The notes under the pieces: generated by a model | The model's database searches: none | Told to the model about the DNA's origin: nothing | Seen by the model: only the letters and a program-made list of their open reading frames with translations | Translations under genes and position numbers: made by a program | Assembly (NCBI GenBank): GCA_012512355.1 | Contig: JAAZEI010000112.1 | Span: forward strand, 1 to 10,087 | Source: Clostridiales bacterium | GTDB taxonomy: Bacteria > Bacillota > Clostridia > Christensenellales > Aristaeellaceae | DNA length: 10,087 bases | Direction: 5' to 3' | Shown here: positions 1 to 7,577 of the stretch, one piece after another | How positions within the stretch are numbered: the stretch's first letter is position 1 | How the letters are laid out: each line of letters begins with the position of its first letter

Positions 1-60
1 GAAGGTCTTTCCCGATAAGATAAAGAAGATTTAAAGCAGTATCAGGAATAAAATATGGTT

Positions 61-106
61 AAAAAAAACAAAACGCATCCTGTCATGTGAAAACAACAGG
101 ATGCGT
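61..106 (-). terminator. Intrinsic terminator of the grd operon
   Basis: Arms 73-83 (ACGCATCCTGT) and 96-106 (ACAGGATGCGT) form a perfect 11-bp stem with a 12-nt loop. On the minus strand the stem is followed by a T tract (TTTGTTTTTTTT, 72 to 61). It lies 18 nt after the grdD stop codon, which is what is expected for the end of the operon. Bases 1-60 beyond it show no gene or motif that I recognise. Confidence 0.93.
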
Positions 107-124
107 GGGTTGATTAGTTGAGGG

Positions 125-1285
125 TCAGCTGCTGAGGTAGCCACTCTTTGTGAGCGCATCAGTGGCTTGTTGCAGATTGTGCTGAGACACCAGGATGATG
201 GGGCCGGTACAGCCCATGCCTGATTGGGCATAGATGTTCTTTTCCCACAGAAGTTCAACAGCGCTTTCCAGATCCATGACATCAATCCCCGCAATATCTT
301 CGGTTACCACTTCAGTGGCAGGGGCTGTAGCAGGCTTGCGGGTTGCGGTTGATTTTTTATAGGACAGGCAGTTCTCCAGCAGATCTTTCAATCCGGCTTT
401 GTTGGCTAAGGAGAACTCTCTGGCAGCAGTTGCTTTGTAATCATTTTCTGCCAGGGCAGCGCCATAGCGCAGCGCACCTGCTATAACACTGGCACCGCTG
501 GCCCTGGAGACGATAAGCACCAGCTGATCATATTGCTCGCAGATGCCCGGACCATAGCCATAGCCAAGAGACTCATATTCCCCACCGCTGGCAAAGCTGG
601 ACAGCATCTTGATGACCAAATTGCCGGTGAGGCTGTCTGTCACCATCACATCAGGCGTGCCTGCCAGAATATCATTGCCGCGCATGATGCAGCCCCCATC
701 AGAGCGCTTGGAGCTGGCCAATTTGACTGGGTAGCCTTGTTCAATAAGTTTTTTCAAAATGATTTCCGTCTGCCTGGCCCCGTCAATGTTGAGGATGCCC
801 AGGCTAGGGTCTTCACACCCACAGGCTTTCGCTGCAATGATGCCATAGATGGCGCCAAGTACCATGGCCTGCAAACGATCTACTGATGCTGTGCCGGTTG
901 TAGTGGCGATAAACATCTCGCGTCCATTGGCAGGGATAACGGCACGGCCCACTGTAGCCACCCCGATGGGGAAGGGGTAGTGCATGGTGACGGCGCCTGA
1001 TATGTCACCATTTAGCAGCAGTTTCTCCATCAACTGCCGCGCTTCATCTTCGCTGTGAACAGGCAGGCAGCTTAAGTTCTCTGCCTGCAGGGTGCCGATG
1101 TAGACAACATCTACTCCTTGTTTTGCTGCAAGCATTGCGCCCTGCAGGGTATTTTCTTCGCCCAATTCACTGCCAAGACCGGTCAAAGCGATTTTGGGTC
1201 TCTCACCCATGTGCCCGCTTTCCAGTGCTTGCGCCATTTCCAGAAAGGTTTCATGAATCAGGGCTTGTACGTTTTTGTTAGGCAT
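125..1285 (-). CDS. grdD: Glycine reductase component C, alpha subunit GrdD
   Basis: This is the smaller subunit of component C, the cytoplasmic complex that turns the acetyl group delivered by selenoprotein A into acetyl phosphate. The protein has 386 aa, the normal family length. The N-terminal part (about 1-305) resembles the PlsX-like phosphate acyltransferase fold, with the motif ALTGLGSELGEENT near 33-46. An Ala/Thr/Pro/Lys-rich linker follows (about 310-330). The C-terminal part carries Cys359 in SGMGCTGP, which matches the acetyl-thioester cysteine reported for GrdD of amino-acid-fermenting clostridia. The ATG at 1285 is chosen because GGAGGAG precedes it closely; the open frame runs further upstream into grdC without a ribosome site. 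It overlaps the grdC end by 8 nt (ATGCCTAA), so translation is probably coupled. It stops with UGA just before the terminator. Confidence 0.95.
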   Translation of the reverse strand: MPNKNVQALIHETFLEMAQALESGHMGERPKIALTGLGSELGEENTLQGAMLAAKQGVDVVYIGTLQAENLSCLPVHSEDEARQLMEKLLLNGDISGAVTMHYPFPIGVATVGRAVIPANGREMFIATTTGTASVDRLQAMVLGAIYGIIAAKACGCEDPSLGILNIDGARQTEIILKKLIEQGYPVKLASSKRSDGGCIMRGNDILAGTPDVMVTDSLTGNLVIKMLSSFASGGEYESLGYGYGPGICEQYDQLVLIVSRASGASVIAGALRYGAALAENDYKATAAREFSLANKAGLKDLLENCLSYKKSTATRKPATAPATEVVTEDIAGIDVMDLESAVELLWEKNIYAQSGMGCTGPIILVSQHNLQQATDALTKSGYLSS

Positions 1286-2831
1286 GCTCTCCTCCTGCAG
1301 AGTCAGACAGAGAGTTTGCAAAATTTCGCAGAGCCTCTGCGATGAGTCCGCGAACTTCAGTTTTTGAAATACCCTGTTGCGGTGCTGCCAGTCCGCGGTT
1401 TGTTCGAAGAACAAAGGAAATGCCGTCAAACAGGTTGGTCATCCTGCCCAGGAACAGACTGCCCTTGCCGATGATCATCGCTGTTTTAATGATGCCGTCC
1501 AAAATATCCTGACGTGCGAAGCCAAGATAAGGTGCACCCGAAGGGATATGTCCCTGAGTGGGCGCCCAGCCAGGCATACCGTGCTTTAGGATAAAGCTGT
1601 TAAGCTCGCCGCGCTCAATTTCCCCGCTTTTGACAGCCAGCGCGGCAATCATTTTGAAATTTGACTGCGGCACATCCCCTGCGCCAGCAGGTTTGGTGAT
1701 ATCGGGGTTTTGCATCTCAGCTGCATATTTATCGATGTCAGCAATCTTCATGCCACCCTTTTCAAGCGGCGACAGCACCAGGCTGGTGATCACCGCCTGG
1801 GGAGAAGAGCCGGTGCCCACAGTATGACGGCCAATTAAATCCAGGTCAATTTCAGGATTTATGCCATCATTTTGGATGACAAGGGCGGCAAAGCCACCCA
1901 ATACATCTTCCAAAACCGGCATCTCTTTTTTGACATGGCTCTTGGCGTTCATTCCTAATTTTGCGGTAGATCCTCCTGAAGTGACAATCACCTTTTTGAA
2001 AGTTCCTGCCTTCACCAGAGAAGCCGCCAGGACCATTGCGTGAGCAGGGGCTGCGCAAAATGCGCGGATATCGCAGCCGGTGGCATTGCTGAGACCTGCG
2101 ATTTCGGCAGCTGCCTTGGCAAAGTTGCCGCCGCCCCGTTGGTTCATATCGCCGCAGGCTTCTTCGCTGCAATCTATCACATAATCGATTTCCTCGGTGT
2201 TGAGGCCGCTGCTGTGGATTAAATGCAGCAAGGACAGCACGCTGGAGGCCTTGCTCACCAGATTTTCGTGTACGACATGGGCCGTCAGATTGATATCCAC
2301 ATCGTGGGCTGGTTTGATATAACCCACAAGCTGACCCAGGTGATAAAGGCCCAGAGCATGTTCATGTTTTACTGCGTGCGCAATTTGATCTTCATCAATG
2401 CCTTCTTTTATTCGATCAAGGTTCTCGCTTCGCATCAAAGGATGTTTTGCCAGGGAGGGTTTTGTGGTGCTGACGAAATCGCGGGAGAGATACACCAGGT
2501 CAAACACATCGCAGATTTGGAGCAGCAGCAGGAATTCATCCTGCGGCATGATTTCCCCATAACGCCCAAATCGTTCAGCTTCATTGAGAGGGTTAGGATA
2601 CCAGGGCTGTTCACGAACAGATAATTCTTCGGGGGTGATGCTGCCGATATAGGTTTGATTGGGGGCATAACAGAGCGCATCCTCATAGCTGCGAATGTGT
2701 GCCGGGAGGGCCTTTAAATAGGCAGACTCCGGGTTGGCTGCCTGTTCGGTGGTTTGGGTTGAACCGTTATGGAGCACCATGTCGGGTACGTGCACCAAAA
2801 CATAGCTGGTTGCAGCCAGGACGCTGTTCAT
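1278..2831 (-). CDS. grdC: Glycine reductase component C, beta subunit GrdC
   Basis: This is the larger subunit of component C. Together with GrdD it takes the product from the Se-carboxymethyl group of GrdA and releases acetyl phosphate. The protein has 517 aa, close to the usual length of about 510. It looks like a FabH/thiolase-fold protein: DIRAFCAAPAHAM (254-266) aligns with the catalytic cysteine region of ketoacyl-ACP synthase III, which suggests Cys259 as the active cysteine, and a GHIPSG segment with His428 lies near the C-terminus. The alignment is by eye and the catalytic roles are inferred. The start is the ATG at 2831, with GGAGG 5 nt upstream; an in-frame ATG 21 nt earlier lacks a ribosome site. 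It follows grdA after a 147-nt gap with hairpins and overlaps grdD by 8 nt. Confidence 0.95.
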   Translation of the reverse strand: MNSVLAATSYVLVHVPDMVLHNGSTQTTEQAANPESAYLKALPAHIRSYEDALCYAPNQTYIGSITPEELSVREQPWYPNPLNEAERFGRYGEIMPQDEFLLLLQICDVFDLVYLSRDFVSTTKPSLAKHPLMRSENLDRIKEGIDEDQIAHAVKHEHALGLYHLGQLVGYIKPAHDVDINLTAHVVHENLVSKASSVLSLLHLIHSSGLNTEEIDYVIDCSEEACGDMNQRGGGNFAKAAAEIAGLSNATGCDIRAFCAAPAHAMVLAASLVKAGTFKKVIVTSGGSTAKLGMNAKSHVKKEMPVLEDVLGGFAALVIQNDGINPEIDLDLIGRHTVGTGSSPQAVITSLVLSPLEKGGMKIADIDKYAAEMQNPDITKPAGAGDVPQSNFKMIAALAVKSGEIERGELNSFILKHGMPGWAPTQGHIPSGAPYLGFARQDILDGIIKTAMIIGKGSLFLGRMTNLFDGISFVLRTNRGLAAPQQGISKTEVRGLIAEALRNFANSLSDSAGGEHA

Positions 2832-2867
2832 AATACCTCCAGTAGTGGTCATTTAGTATTTTTGAGT

Positions 2868-2921
2868 AAAAACAGGGGAAGGGCGAGTCATGACTATGGG
2901 AAGACACGCTCCAGCCCCTGT
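2868..2921 (-). terminator. Possible attenuator or partial terminator between grdA and grdC
   Basis: On the minus strand ACAGGGG (2921 to 2915) can pair with CCCCTGT (2878 to 2872), directly followed by a run of five T (2872 to 2868). The loop is 36 nt and contains the palindrome AGTCATGACT. The stem has only 7 bp and the loop is long, so termination would be partial at best. A partial stop here would lower grdCD relative to grdA. This is structural inference only. Confidence 0.4.
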
Positions 2922-2936
2922 CTGCACGGTTGTGTA

Positions 2937-2970
2937 AAGACCCCACTACATGCCTTGTTGGCAAGGTCTT
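2937..2970 (-). other. Two alternative small hairpins just after grdA
   Basis: CCTTG (2966 to 2962) and CAAGG (2957 to 2953) form a 5-bp hairpin with a CCAA loop. A competing 6-bp pairing is AAGACC (2970 to 2965) with GGTCTT (2942 to 2937). They share two bases, so only one can form at a time. They could protect the 3' end of the grdA message or be chance pairings. Confidence 0.35.
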
Positions 2971-2978
2971 ATAGCGGG

Positions 2979-3449
2979 TCAGTACTTGCTGTGTTCGTTT
3001 CGGATGGCGGTCATTTCGCTGACGATATTATCGACATCCAGCACCATTTCCATCATACCGATTTGTTCGTCGTAGATTGTTTCGTCAAGTTGACTTTTGA
3101 TTGCTTCCTCGCACACATGATAAACGCTCAGTCCTAACTGGACTCCGGTCAATGGACCTGCGAATGTGGGATCACCGGCTGTGACGGTTTCCGCCGCAAG
3201 GCCTGCGGCTTCACCTTCTGCTGCACCCAGGATGACAATGATGTTCTCCGGGCCATACTTCTGTGCCAGATCTTTCACGCGCTTCTGATTTTCAAGGTCC
3301 ATTGCGCCCGCGCTCGTTCAGACAAAGCATTCCGTTGATGCAAACACGATCTGCGCACCAGTGCCTTTGAAGCACTCTTCGATAGCCGGGGCAGGGATAC
3401 CATCTCTGTCGCCGATGATGATGAGTTTTTTATTCTTCAGCAAGCTCAT
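2979..3449 (-). CDS. grdA: Glycine reductase selenoprotein A (GrdA), with in-frame UGA = Sec44
   Basis: GrdA is the small redox-active carrier of the glycine reductase complex. Its selenocysteine accepts the carboxymethyl group from component B, delivers it to component C, and is then reduced by thioredoxin. The full protein has 156 aa including Sec, the normal family length. It begins [17 protein letters not shown] and carries the family motif [15 protein letters not shown], with Cys41 and Sec44 as a CxxU pair. The UGA is at 3320-3318. A standard translation would cut the gene there and call a false start at the Met codon at 3302; the reading frame, family length and motif show one gene. The ATG at 3449 has GAGGAAAA upstream. 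The gene also ends in UGA. No convincing SECIS stem is visible by eye; only a weak GCG-CGGG-CGC pairing lies just after the Sec codon. Confidence 0.96.
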
Positions 3450-3493
3450 AGATTTTCCTCTTTTCTTAAATAATACTGATGGTTCTATATAAG

Positions 3494-3527
3494 GCTGCCT
3501 AAACTTGATTAAATCAGCTTAGTCAGC
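3494..3527 (-). other. Stem-loop in the trxA-grdA gap
   Basis: In the 90-nt gap between trxA and grdA, CTAAGCT and AGTTTAG pair (7 bp with one G-U) around a 10-nt loop. An outer GCTG/CAGC stem extends it across a single A/G mismatch. No T run follows, so it is not an ordinary terminator. An RNA processing or stability element that separates the grdA message from trxBA is one possibility. Confidence 0.5.
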
Positions 3528-3539
3528 TGCTTATCATTT

Positions 3540-3857
3540 TTAGAGATGACGTTTGATCATATTTTCAATATTTTCGTGTGTGCAATCCTCTTTCACCAAT
3601 TCCTGAATTTTTTCACCGCCATGGTATATTGCCATCACGGGCAGTCCCAGCACCTTCTGCCCAATCGCCAGCCGGCGGGCTTTGGTGGTATTCAGGGACG
3701 CGAATTTGATTGAAGAGCCGTATCTTTCAGACATCTTTTCCACAAATGGCGTCAGCGCCTGACAGGGAACGCAGCTGTCGGAGTAGAAATCTACAAATAC
3801 TGTATCTTTGGACTGGATAACTTCTTCTTCGAAGTTTTCTTTTGTTAATTCAACCAT
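3540..3857 (-). CDS. trxA: Thioredoxin with CVPC active site
   Basis: This is a 105-aa cytoplasmic thioredoxin. It would reduce the oxidised selenoprotein A after each turnover of glycine reductase. The active site is SDSCVPC (Cys29 and Cys32), and the cis-proline is in LGLPV (Pro73). The common WCGPC is replaced: the Trp is Ser and the Gly is Val. CVPC sites are known from thioredoxins of glycine-reducing clostridia, so this is typical for the context. The start is the ATG at 3857 with GGAGG 4 nt before it; an in-frame ATG further up (3932) lies inside trxB and would add an unlikely leader. The gap to trxB is 13 nt, so the two are co-transcribed. Confidence 0.93.
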   Translation of the reverse strand: MVELTKENFEEEVIQSKDTVFVDFYSDSCVPCQALTPFVEKMSERYGSSIKFASLNTTKARRLAIGQKVLGLPVMAIYHGGEKIQELVKEDCTHENIENMIKRHL

Positions 3858-3870
3858 ATATCCTCCGTTC

Positions 3871-4878
3871 TTACCCCACAGGGGAGGTGTGCATGACAGC
3901 CAAAGGCTGCTGTAAAATTGTTTGCCCGGCATTCACCAGACAATATCCTTCGATATAGGCATTTGCTTCCATGGCGGCTATCGCGCCATCTGACGCTGCC
4001 GTAATCACCTGGCGCAAACTCTTTTCCCTGATGTCGCCTGCCGCAAACACACCTGGAATTTCAGTGTGCATATTGTCATCCGTGATGATATAGCCGTTTC
4101 TGAGATCCAGCTGTTTGGCGAACAGGCTGCTTTCGGGGATATAACCTACAAAGCAGAATACGCCGAAGGTGCCATCTTCTTCATTGGCGTGAATCACGGT
4201 TTCTTTGCCGCTCTTCAGGTTTTTGATGGTCATTTTTTCCAGGATGCCATCGCCCTCAAGCTGAGTGATCACACAATCCCACATGAAGTCCAATTTGGGG
4301 TTCTGAAAGGCTCTGTCCTGGATGGATTTGATGGCACGCAGCTGGTCCCGCCGATGGATGACCGTGACTTTACGGCCATATTTGGCCAGGTAGATGGCTT
4401 CTTCAACCGCTGTATCGCCGCCGCCAATGACATAGATGTCCATGTCCTCAAAGAAGGCCCCGTCGCAGGTGGCGCAATACGATACACCCTTGCCAATCAG
4501 TTCTTTTTCGCCAATGCATCCAATTGGACGGGGATGCGCGCCCGAGGCGATGATGATGGACCTGGCCGCATATTCGCCCTTTTTGCCTTTAAGTCGCTTA
4601 ATATCTCCTAGCAAATCAGCTTCAACTACCGTATCATAAACCTTTTCTGCGCCAAACCGTTCTGCCTGCTCAACCATCCGACCTACCAAAGAGGGGCCGC
4701 TTTCACCGAGTAGACTTCCCGGATAATTGTCTATTTCTGCTGTGATGACAATCTGGCCGCCGTCCTTTTCCTTTTCAATCAGGAGGGTACTGAGCCGAGC
4801 CCGTCCGGCGTAGATCGCTGCGGACAAACCAGCAGGGCCTGCGCCGATGATGATCACATCATAAATCTTGTCTTGCAT
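3871..4878 (-). CDS. trxB: Thioredoxin reductase (NADPH-dependent type)
   Basis: This flavoprotein passes electrons from NADPH through FAD and a disulfide to thioredoxin, here feeding glycine reductase. The protein has 335 aa. Visible parts are the FAD site GAGPAG (12-17), the redox-active CATC (135-138, in SYCATCDG), the NAD(P)H site GGGDTA (152-157), HRRDQLRA (175-182), whose arginines fit the NADPH 2'-phosphate contact, and the FAD motif GDI (281-283). The intact HRR motif argues against the ferredoxin-dependent type found in some clostridia. About 20 residues at the C-terminus (from about 314, ending TSPVG) go beyond the normal family end. GGGAGA precedes the ATG. It starts 20 nt after the grdB stop. 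Confidence 0.94.
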   Translation of the reverse strand: MQDKIYDVIIIGAGPAGLSAAIYAGRARLSTLLIEKEKDGGQIVITAEIDNYPGSLLGESGPSLVGRMVEQAERFGAEKVYDTVVEADLLGDIKRLKGKKGEYAARSIIIASGAHPRPIGCIGEKELIGKGVSYCATCDGAFFEDMDIYVIGGGDTAVEEAIYLAKYGRKVTVIHRRDQLRAIKSIQDRAFQNPKLDFMWDCVITQLEGDGILEKMTIKNLKSGKETVIHANEEDGTFGVFCFVGYIPESSLFAKQLDLRNGYIITDDNMHTEIPGVFAAGDIREKSLRQVITAASDGAIAAMEANAYIEGYCLVNAGQTILQQPLAVMHTSPVG

Positions 4879-4898
4879 ATTTCATTCTCTCCCTTGCT

Positions 4899-6212
4899 TT
4901 ACTCAACCTCAAATACCGTCTGCTCAGTCACTTCGGTGGTCAGGGCATTGAGCGCAGTTTGGATGATGCGCCGTCTGATGCCTTTTTCTTCCTCCATGGA
5001 TAGCGCAGGGTTGCCAAGGGGATGGGGAATGGCGATGGCCGGAACAATCCGGTTAGCGCCAACCGTCAGAGAGATAGGAGTTACTGTACAAATGTGAACT
5101 ACGGGAATGCCCGCACGTTCAATTTCTTTAACCATCGTTGCGCCGCAACGTGTGCAGGTCCCTCACGTGGATGTCAGGATCACAGCCTGAACATTCTCCT
5201 TAAGCAATTCTTTGGAAAAATCTTCTGCAAAAGCTTTGGAAGACTTGACCGAAGTACCATTTCCCACAGTAGAGAAGAAGTAACGGTAGAGGGAACCAAT
5301 TTTGCCCTGGGCTTCAAATTCCCGCAGGGTATCCAGCGGCAGCACCCGATCGGCGTCAGCATTTGCATAGGAAGGATCATAGCCGCCATGCGCTGTGGCA
5401 TGGGTTGCCTGCGTCAGATCATTGATGCCATGCAAGTCATATTTGCCATACTTTGTGGCGCTTGAGCTCTCGATATGATCGGGGTTGCCCAGGGGTACGA
5501 TACCGCCTGACGTGACCAAAGCAATCTTGGCTGATCTGATATCCTTCAGGGCGGGTCGTGGATCTACCCGGTCAAAGTTTGGCATGGGGCACTCTGTGGT
5601 GAAGGATTCGCCTTTTAGCTTTTTGAGCAGCATATCCACTGCTCGTTTTGAGCCTCGTTCTTTTTCAAAGAGGTTTACGCGGATGCCTTGGGGGATATAG
5701 CCCTCTTCAACTGAAGATGCAATAGGTTCTTTGCGCGCCAATTTTAAAGCCAGGACAGCCATTTTTTTGACGGCGTCGCGCATGCCCACCGCGCTGTTGC
5801 GGGTGGATATGATGTACACAGAAGACTTGTACATATCGACGCCTGGATTTTCTTCGTACATGCCAGTGATGGCTGGGATGCCAAGCTGCTGCTGTACAGC
5901 TTCGGCCATGGCACCGCAGGCAACGCCATAGCGTCCTGCGTTAAACGCGGGTCCGGCAATGAACAGATCCGGTTTTGCATCTTCGACCATAGCCAATAAA
6001 TCCGCTTTGGCTTCCTCCATGTGTTCATTAAAATAGGAGTCGCCGCATATAACGGTTCTCACTATTTCTGCAGCCTCACCAAAAGCAGCGTTGAAAGCCA
6101 GACCCGGACCAATATGGCCTTCACGGTATTCGGGTTGTACATGCGCCATTTCCTCGCCGCCTATCTGGGCGAAGAACTGGTTAATATAATGAACCACCCT
6201 TATCTTGTTCAA
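4899..6212 (-). CDS. grdB: Glycine reductase component B selenoprotein (GrdB family), in-frame UGA = Sec350
   Basis: This is the substrate-handling selenoprotein of component B. Glycine bound to the pyruvoyl group of GrdE is cleaved and the carboxymethyl group is passed to GrdA. The full protein has 437 aa including Sec350; the UGA is at 5165-5163. The motif after it is U-GTC-TRC (Sec350, Cys353, Cys356), followed by the conserved stretch GATMVKEIERAG and VGANRIVPAIAIPHPLGNP. A standard translation would break the gene at the UGA. The start is TTG at 6212 with AGGAGAGG 7 nt upstream, giving MNKIRVVHYINQFF, the expected family N-terminus. The sarcosine and betaine paralogues GrdF and GrdH are close in sequence; the glycine form is preferred because the operon has grdX and a glycine riboswitch. 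A 31-nt gap separates it from grdE. Confidence 0.93.
5136..5150 (-). promoter_or_regulatory. SECIS-like hairpin in grdB
   Basis: On the minus strand CGTTGC and GCAACG form a perfect 6-bp stem around a GGC loop. It starts 12 nt after the selenocysteine UGA (5163-5165), with the loop 19 to 21 nt from it. This fits the usual distance of bacterial SECIS elements, which SelB binds to direct Sec insertion. The codons here also encode the conserved TRCGAT motif, so part of the pairing may come from protein constraint. Confidence 0.6.
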
Positions 6213-6243
6213 GTGTTATCCTCTCCTTTCCAATAAATATTCT

Positions 6244-7524
6244 TTAACGTGCACTCAGATGAGCAAACCCTACTTCGCTGGTTGCTCCCAGTATTGCCTG
6301 GAGCTCTACATCAATGGAACCATCCGGGTGTTTGTTCTGATCCCATCCTCCGGCGATGATGCCGACATAATCTTCTGTTCCGATAACTTTGTCCATTTTG
6401 GGCAGTGTGATGACCTGGTTGGCATTGCCGCAGGTGACCAGCGCATCTGCTGATTCATGCGCGTCGGCCAGGGATTGGGAAGAACCATCTTGGCCGGCGT
6501 ATTCATCGGTGATGACAACAGTTTTGATACCTTTTGCTGATATTTTTCGGCAGTTCATCATCAGGTCAGTATCGGGGTTTCCAAAGCCTTCTTCAGATAT
6601 AATGACGCCATCCAGCGACAGGAACTCGCAAAGTTTCGCTGTCCAGTCAGAGGAGCGAACCTTGTCGGCCAGATAAACATTTTCGTTGGTGATAATCATG
6701 GCGGCAAAATTCAGATCCTTGCCGTGACGATGGTACAGATCATGAACAATGGGGTTGTTCTGATGAACGTAAGTTGTGTTTTTGTCGCAGGCAGACACGC
6801 AGTTTCCGGAAATAATCGCGCCGTCCATCACCTCCGTGGGCGAAATAATTGTAGGGACTATTCGCTTGGCATCCACGCCGTAGACATAGGTATCGTGCAT
6901 CAAGCCTTGGCTTTGCAGCATTTGTACATAACCCACGCGCGGCAGATTCGGGTATTTTTGATTGCCATCCATGAGCGATAGGGTTTCAAATACATCTATT
7001 TGATCGGGTTCCATGTTTCTGACCAACTCCCCCAAATATACAGCGGTTCTCAGTCCGGCTTCTCGAAGCGCACGCTCATGTTCATGCGGCTCTGTGCCTT
7101 CTTTGGGGCTGATAACCAACACCAGATTAAAAGTTTTTGAAAAAGGGGTGTATTGCGCGCCGATGCCGCTCATATCCAAGATGCCTTCCTGGAAACCGAC
7201 AATTTTACCGGTGGTGACGACTGCTGCTCCTTTGAGCACATGGGTTCTGCCGCTTCCTACTGTGTCGACAGGGGCGATCACTCCGGGGAAAACACCGCCG
7301 GAGCCTTTCACCTTCACTCGTGGCTCAATGACATCTTTGACCGGCGTGATGCGCACGTTTTCACCCGGTCTGGCCAGGTCAACCTGCACGCTGGCAAGGC
7401 GTTCATCTTTGAGGACAATGGCTTTTATCTCTTGTTTATTTACAACCAGGGTGCCATCTTTAACCAGGGATATTTCCCCAAATCGGATGTCAGTGATGTT
7501 AATGTAACCAAGTTCTAAACTCAA
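6244..7524 (-). CDS. grdE: Glycine reductase component B proprotein GrdE (pyruvoyl precursor)
   Basis: This proprotein is cleaved in the cell into two subunits of component B. Cleavage occurs before a cysteine that becomes a pyruvoyl group, which binds glycine as a Schiff base. The protein has 426 aa, the normal family length. The cleavage site is Asn241-Cys242 in SGNCVSACDKNT, the position known for this family. Other conserved blocks are VIEPRVKVKGSGGVFPG (65-81), HDTYVYGVDAK (210-220), EEGFGNPDTDLMMNC (311-325) and ITLPKMDKVIG (372-382). The start is TTG at 7524: GGAGG lies 8 nt before it, no in-frame ATG is near, and the resulting N-terminus MSLELGYINI fits the family. It follows grdX after a 95-nt gap with a hairpin. 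Sarcosine and betaine homologues (GrdG, GrdI) are similar; the context favours GrdE. Confidence 0.94.
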   Translation of the reverse strand: MSLELGYINITDIRFGEISLVKDGTLVVNKQEIKAIVLKDERLASVQVDLARPGENVRITPVKDVIEPRVKVKGSGGVFPGVIAPVDTVGSGRTHVLKGAAVVTTGKIVGFQEGILDMSGIGAQYTPFSKTFNLVLVISPKEGTEPHEHERALREAGLRTAVYLGELVRNMEPDQIDVFETLSLMDGNQKYPNLPRVGYVQMLQSQGLMHDTYVYGVDAKRIVPTIISPTEVMDGAIISGNCVSACDKNTTYVHQNNPIVHDLYHRHGKDLNFAAMIITNENVYLADKVRSSDWTAKLCEFLSLDGVIISEEGFGNPDTDLMMNCRKISAKGIKTVVITDEYAGQDGSSQSLADAHESADALVTCGNANQVITLPKMDKVIGTEDYVGIIAGGWDQNKHPDGSIDVELQAILGATSEVGFAHLSAR

Positions 7525-7532
7525 AATGGAAA

Positions 7533-7537
7533 CCTCC
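7533..7537 (-). promoter_or_regulatory. Ribosome binding site that fixes the TTG start of grdE
   Basis: The minus strand reads GAAGAAGGAGGTTTCCATT before the TTG. The GGAGG core is 8 nt from the TTG, and no ATG or GTG in this frame lies at a usable distance. It therefore decides the start of grdE. Confidence 0.85.
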
Positions 7538-7577
7538 TTCTTCCTGTGATGATCAGATGGTCAAGATTTTATCATTG

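Noticed and set aside
31..294. Minus-strand open frame of 87 codons at the left edge
   Set aside because: It runs across the operon terminator and overlaps the end of grdD in another frame; the T-rich terminator gives its hydrophobic tail.
2767..2964. Small minus-strand open frame of 65 codons in the grdA-grdC gap
   Set aside because: It overlaps the grdC start, shows no family motif, and its first codons fall in the hairpin region after grdA.
4066..4611. Plus-strand open frame of 181 codons
   Set aside because: It is antisense to trxB, whose motifs are certain; the composition is a shadow of trxB codon use.
4899..5135. Separate small gene of 78 codons after the grdB UGA
   Set aside because: It is the C-terminal part of GrdB in the same frame; its sequence continues the conserved motif that follows selenocysteine.
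7013..7507. Plus-strand open frame of 164 codons
   Set aside because: It is antisense to the conserved N-terminal half of grdE and has no ribosome site or recognisable motif.
4899..7524. Sarcosine (grdF/grdG) or betaine (grdH/grdI) reductase identity of the component B genes
   Set aside because: These paralogues cannot be fully excluded by eye, but grdX, the glycine riboswitch and the complete A, C and thioredoxin set favour glycine reductase. A phylogeny of GrdB, GrdF and GrdH would decide.
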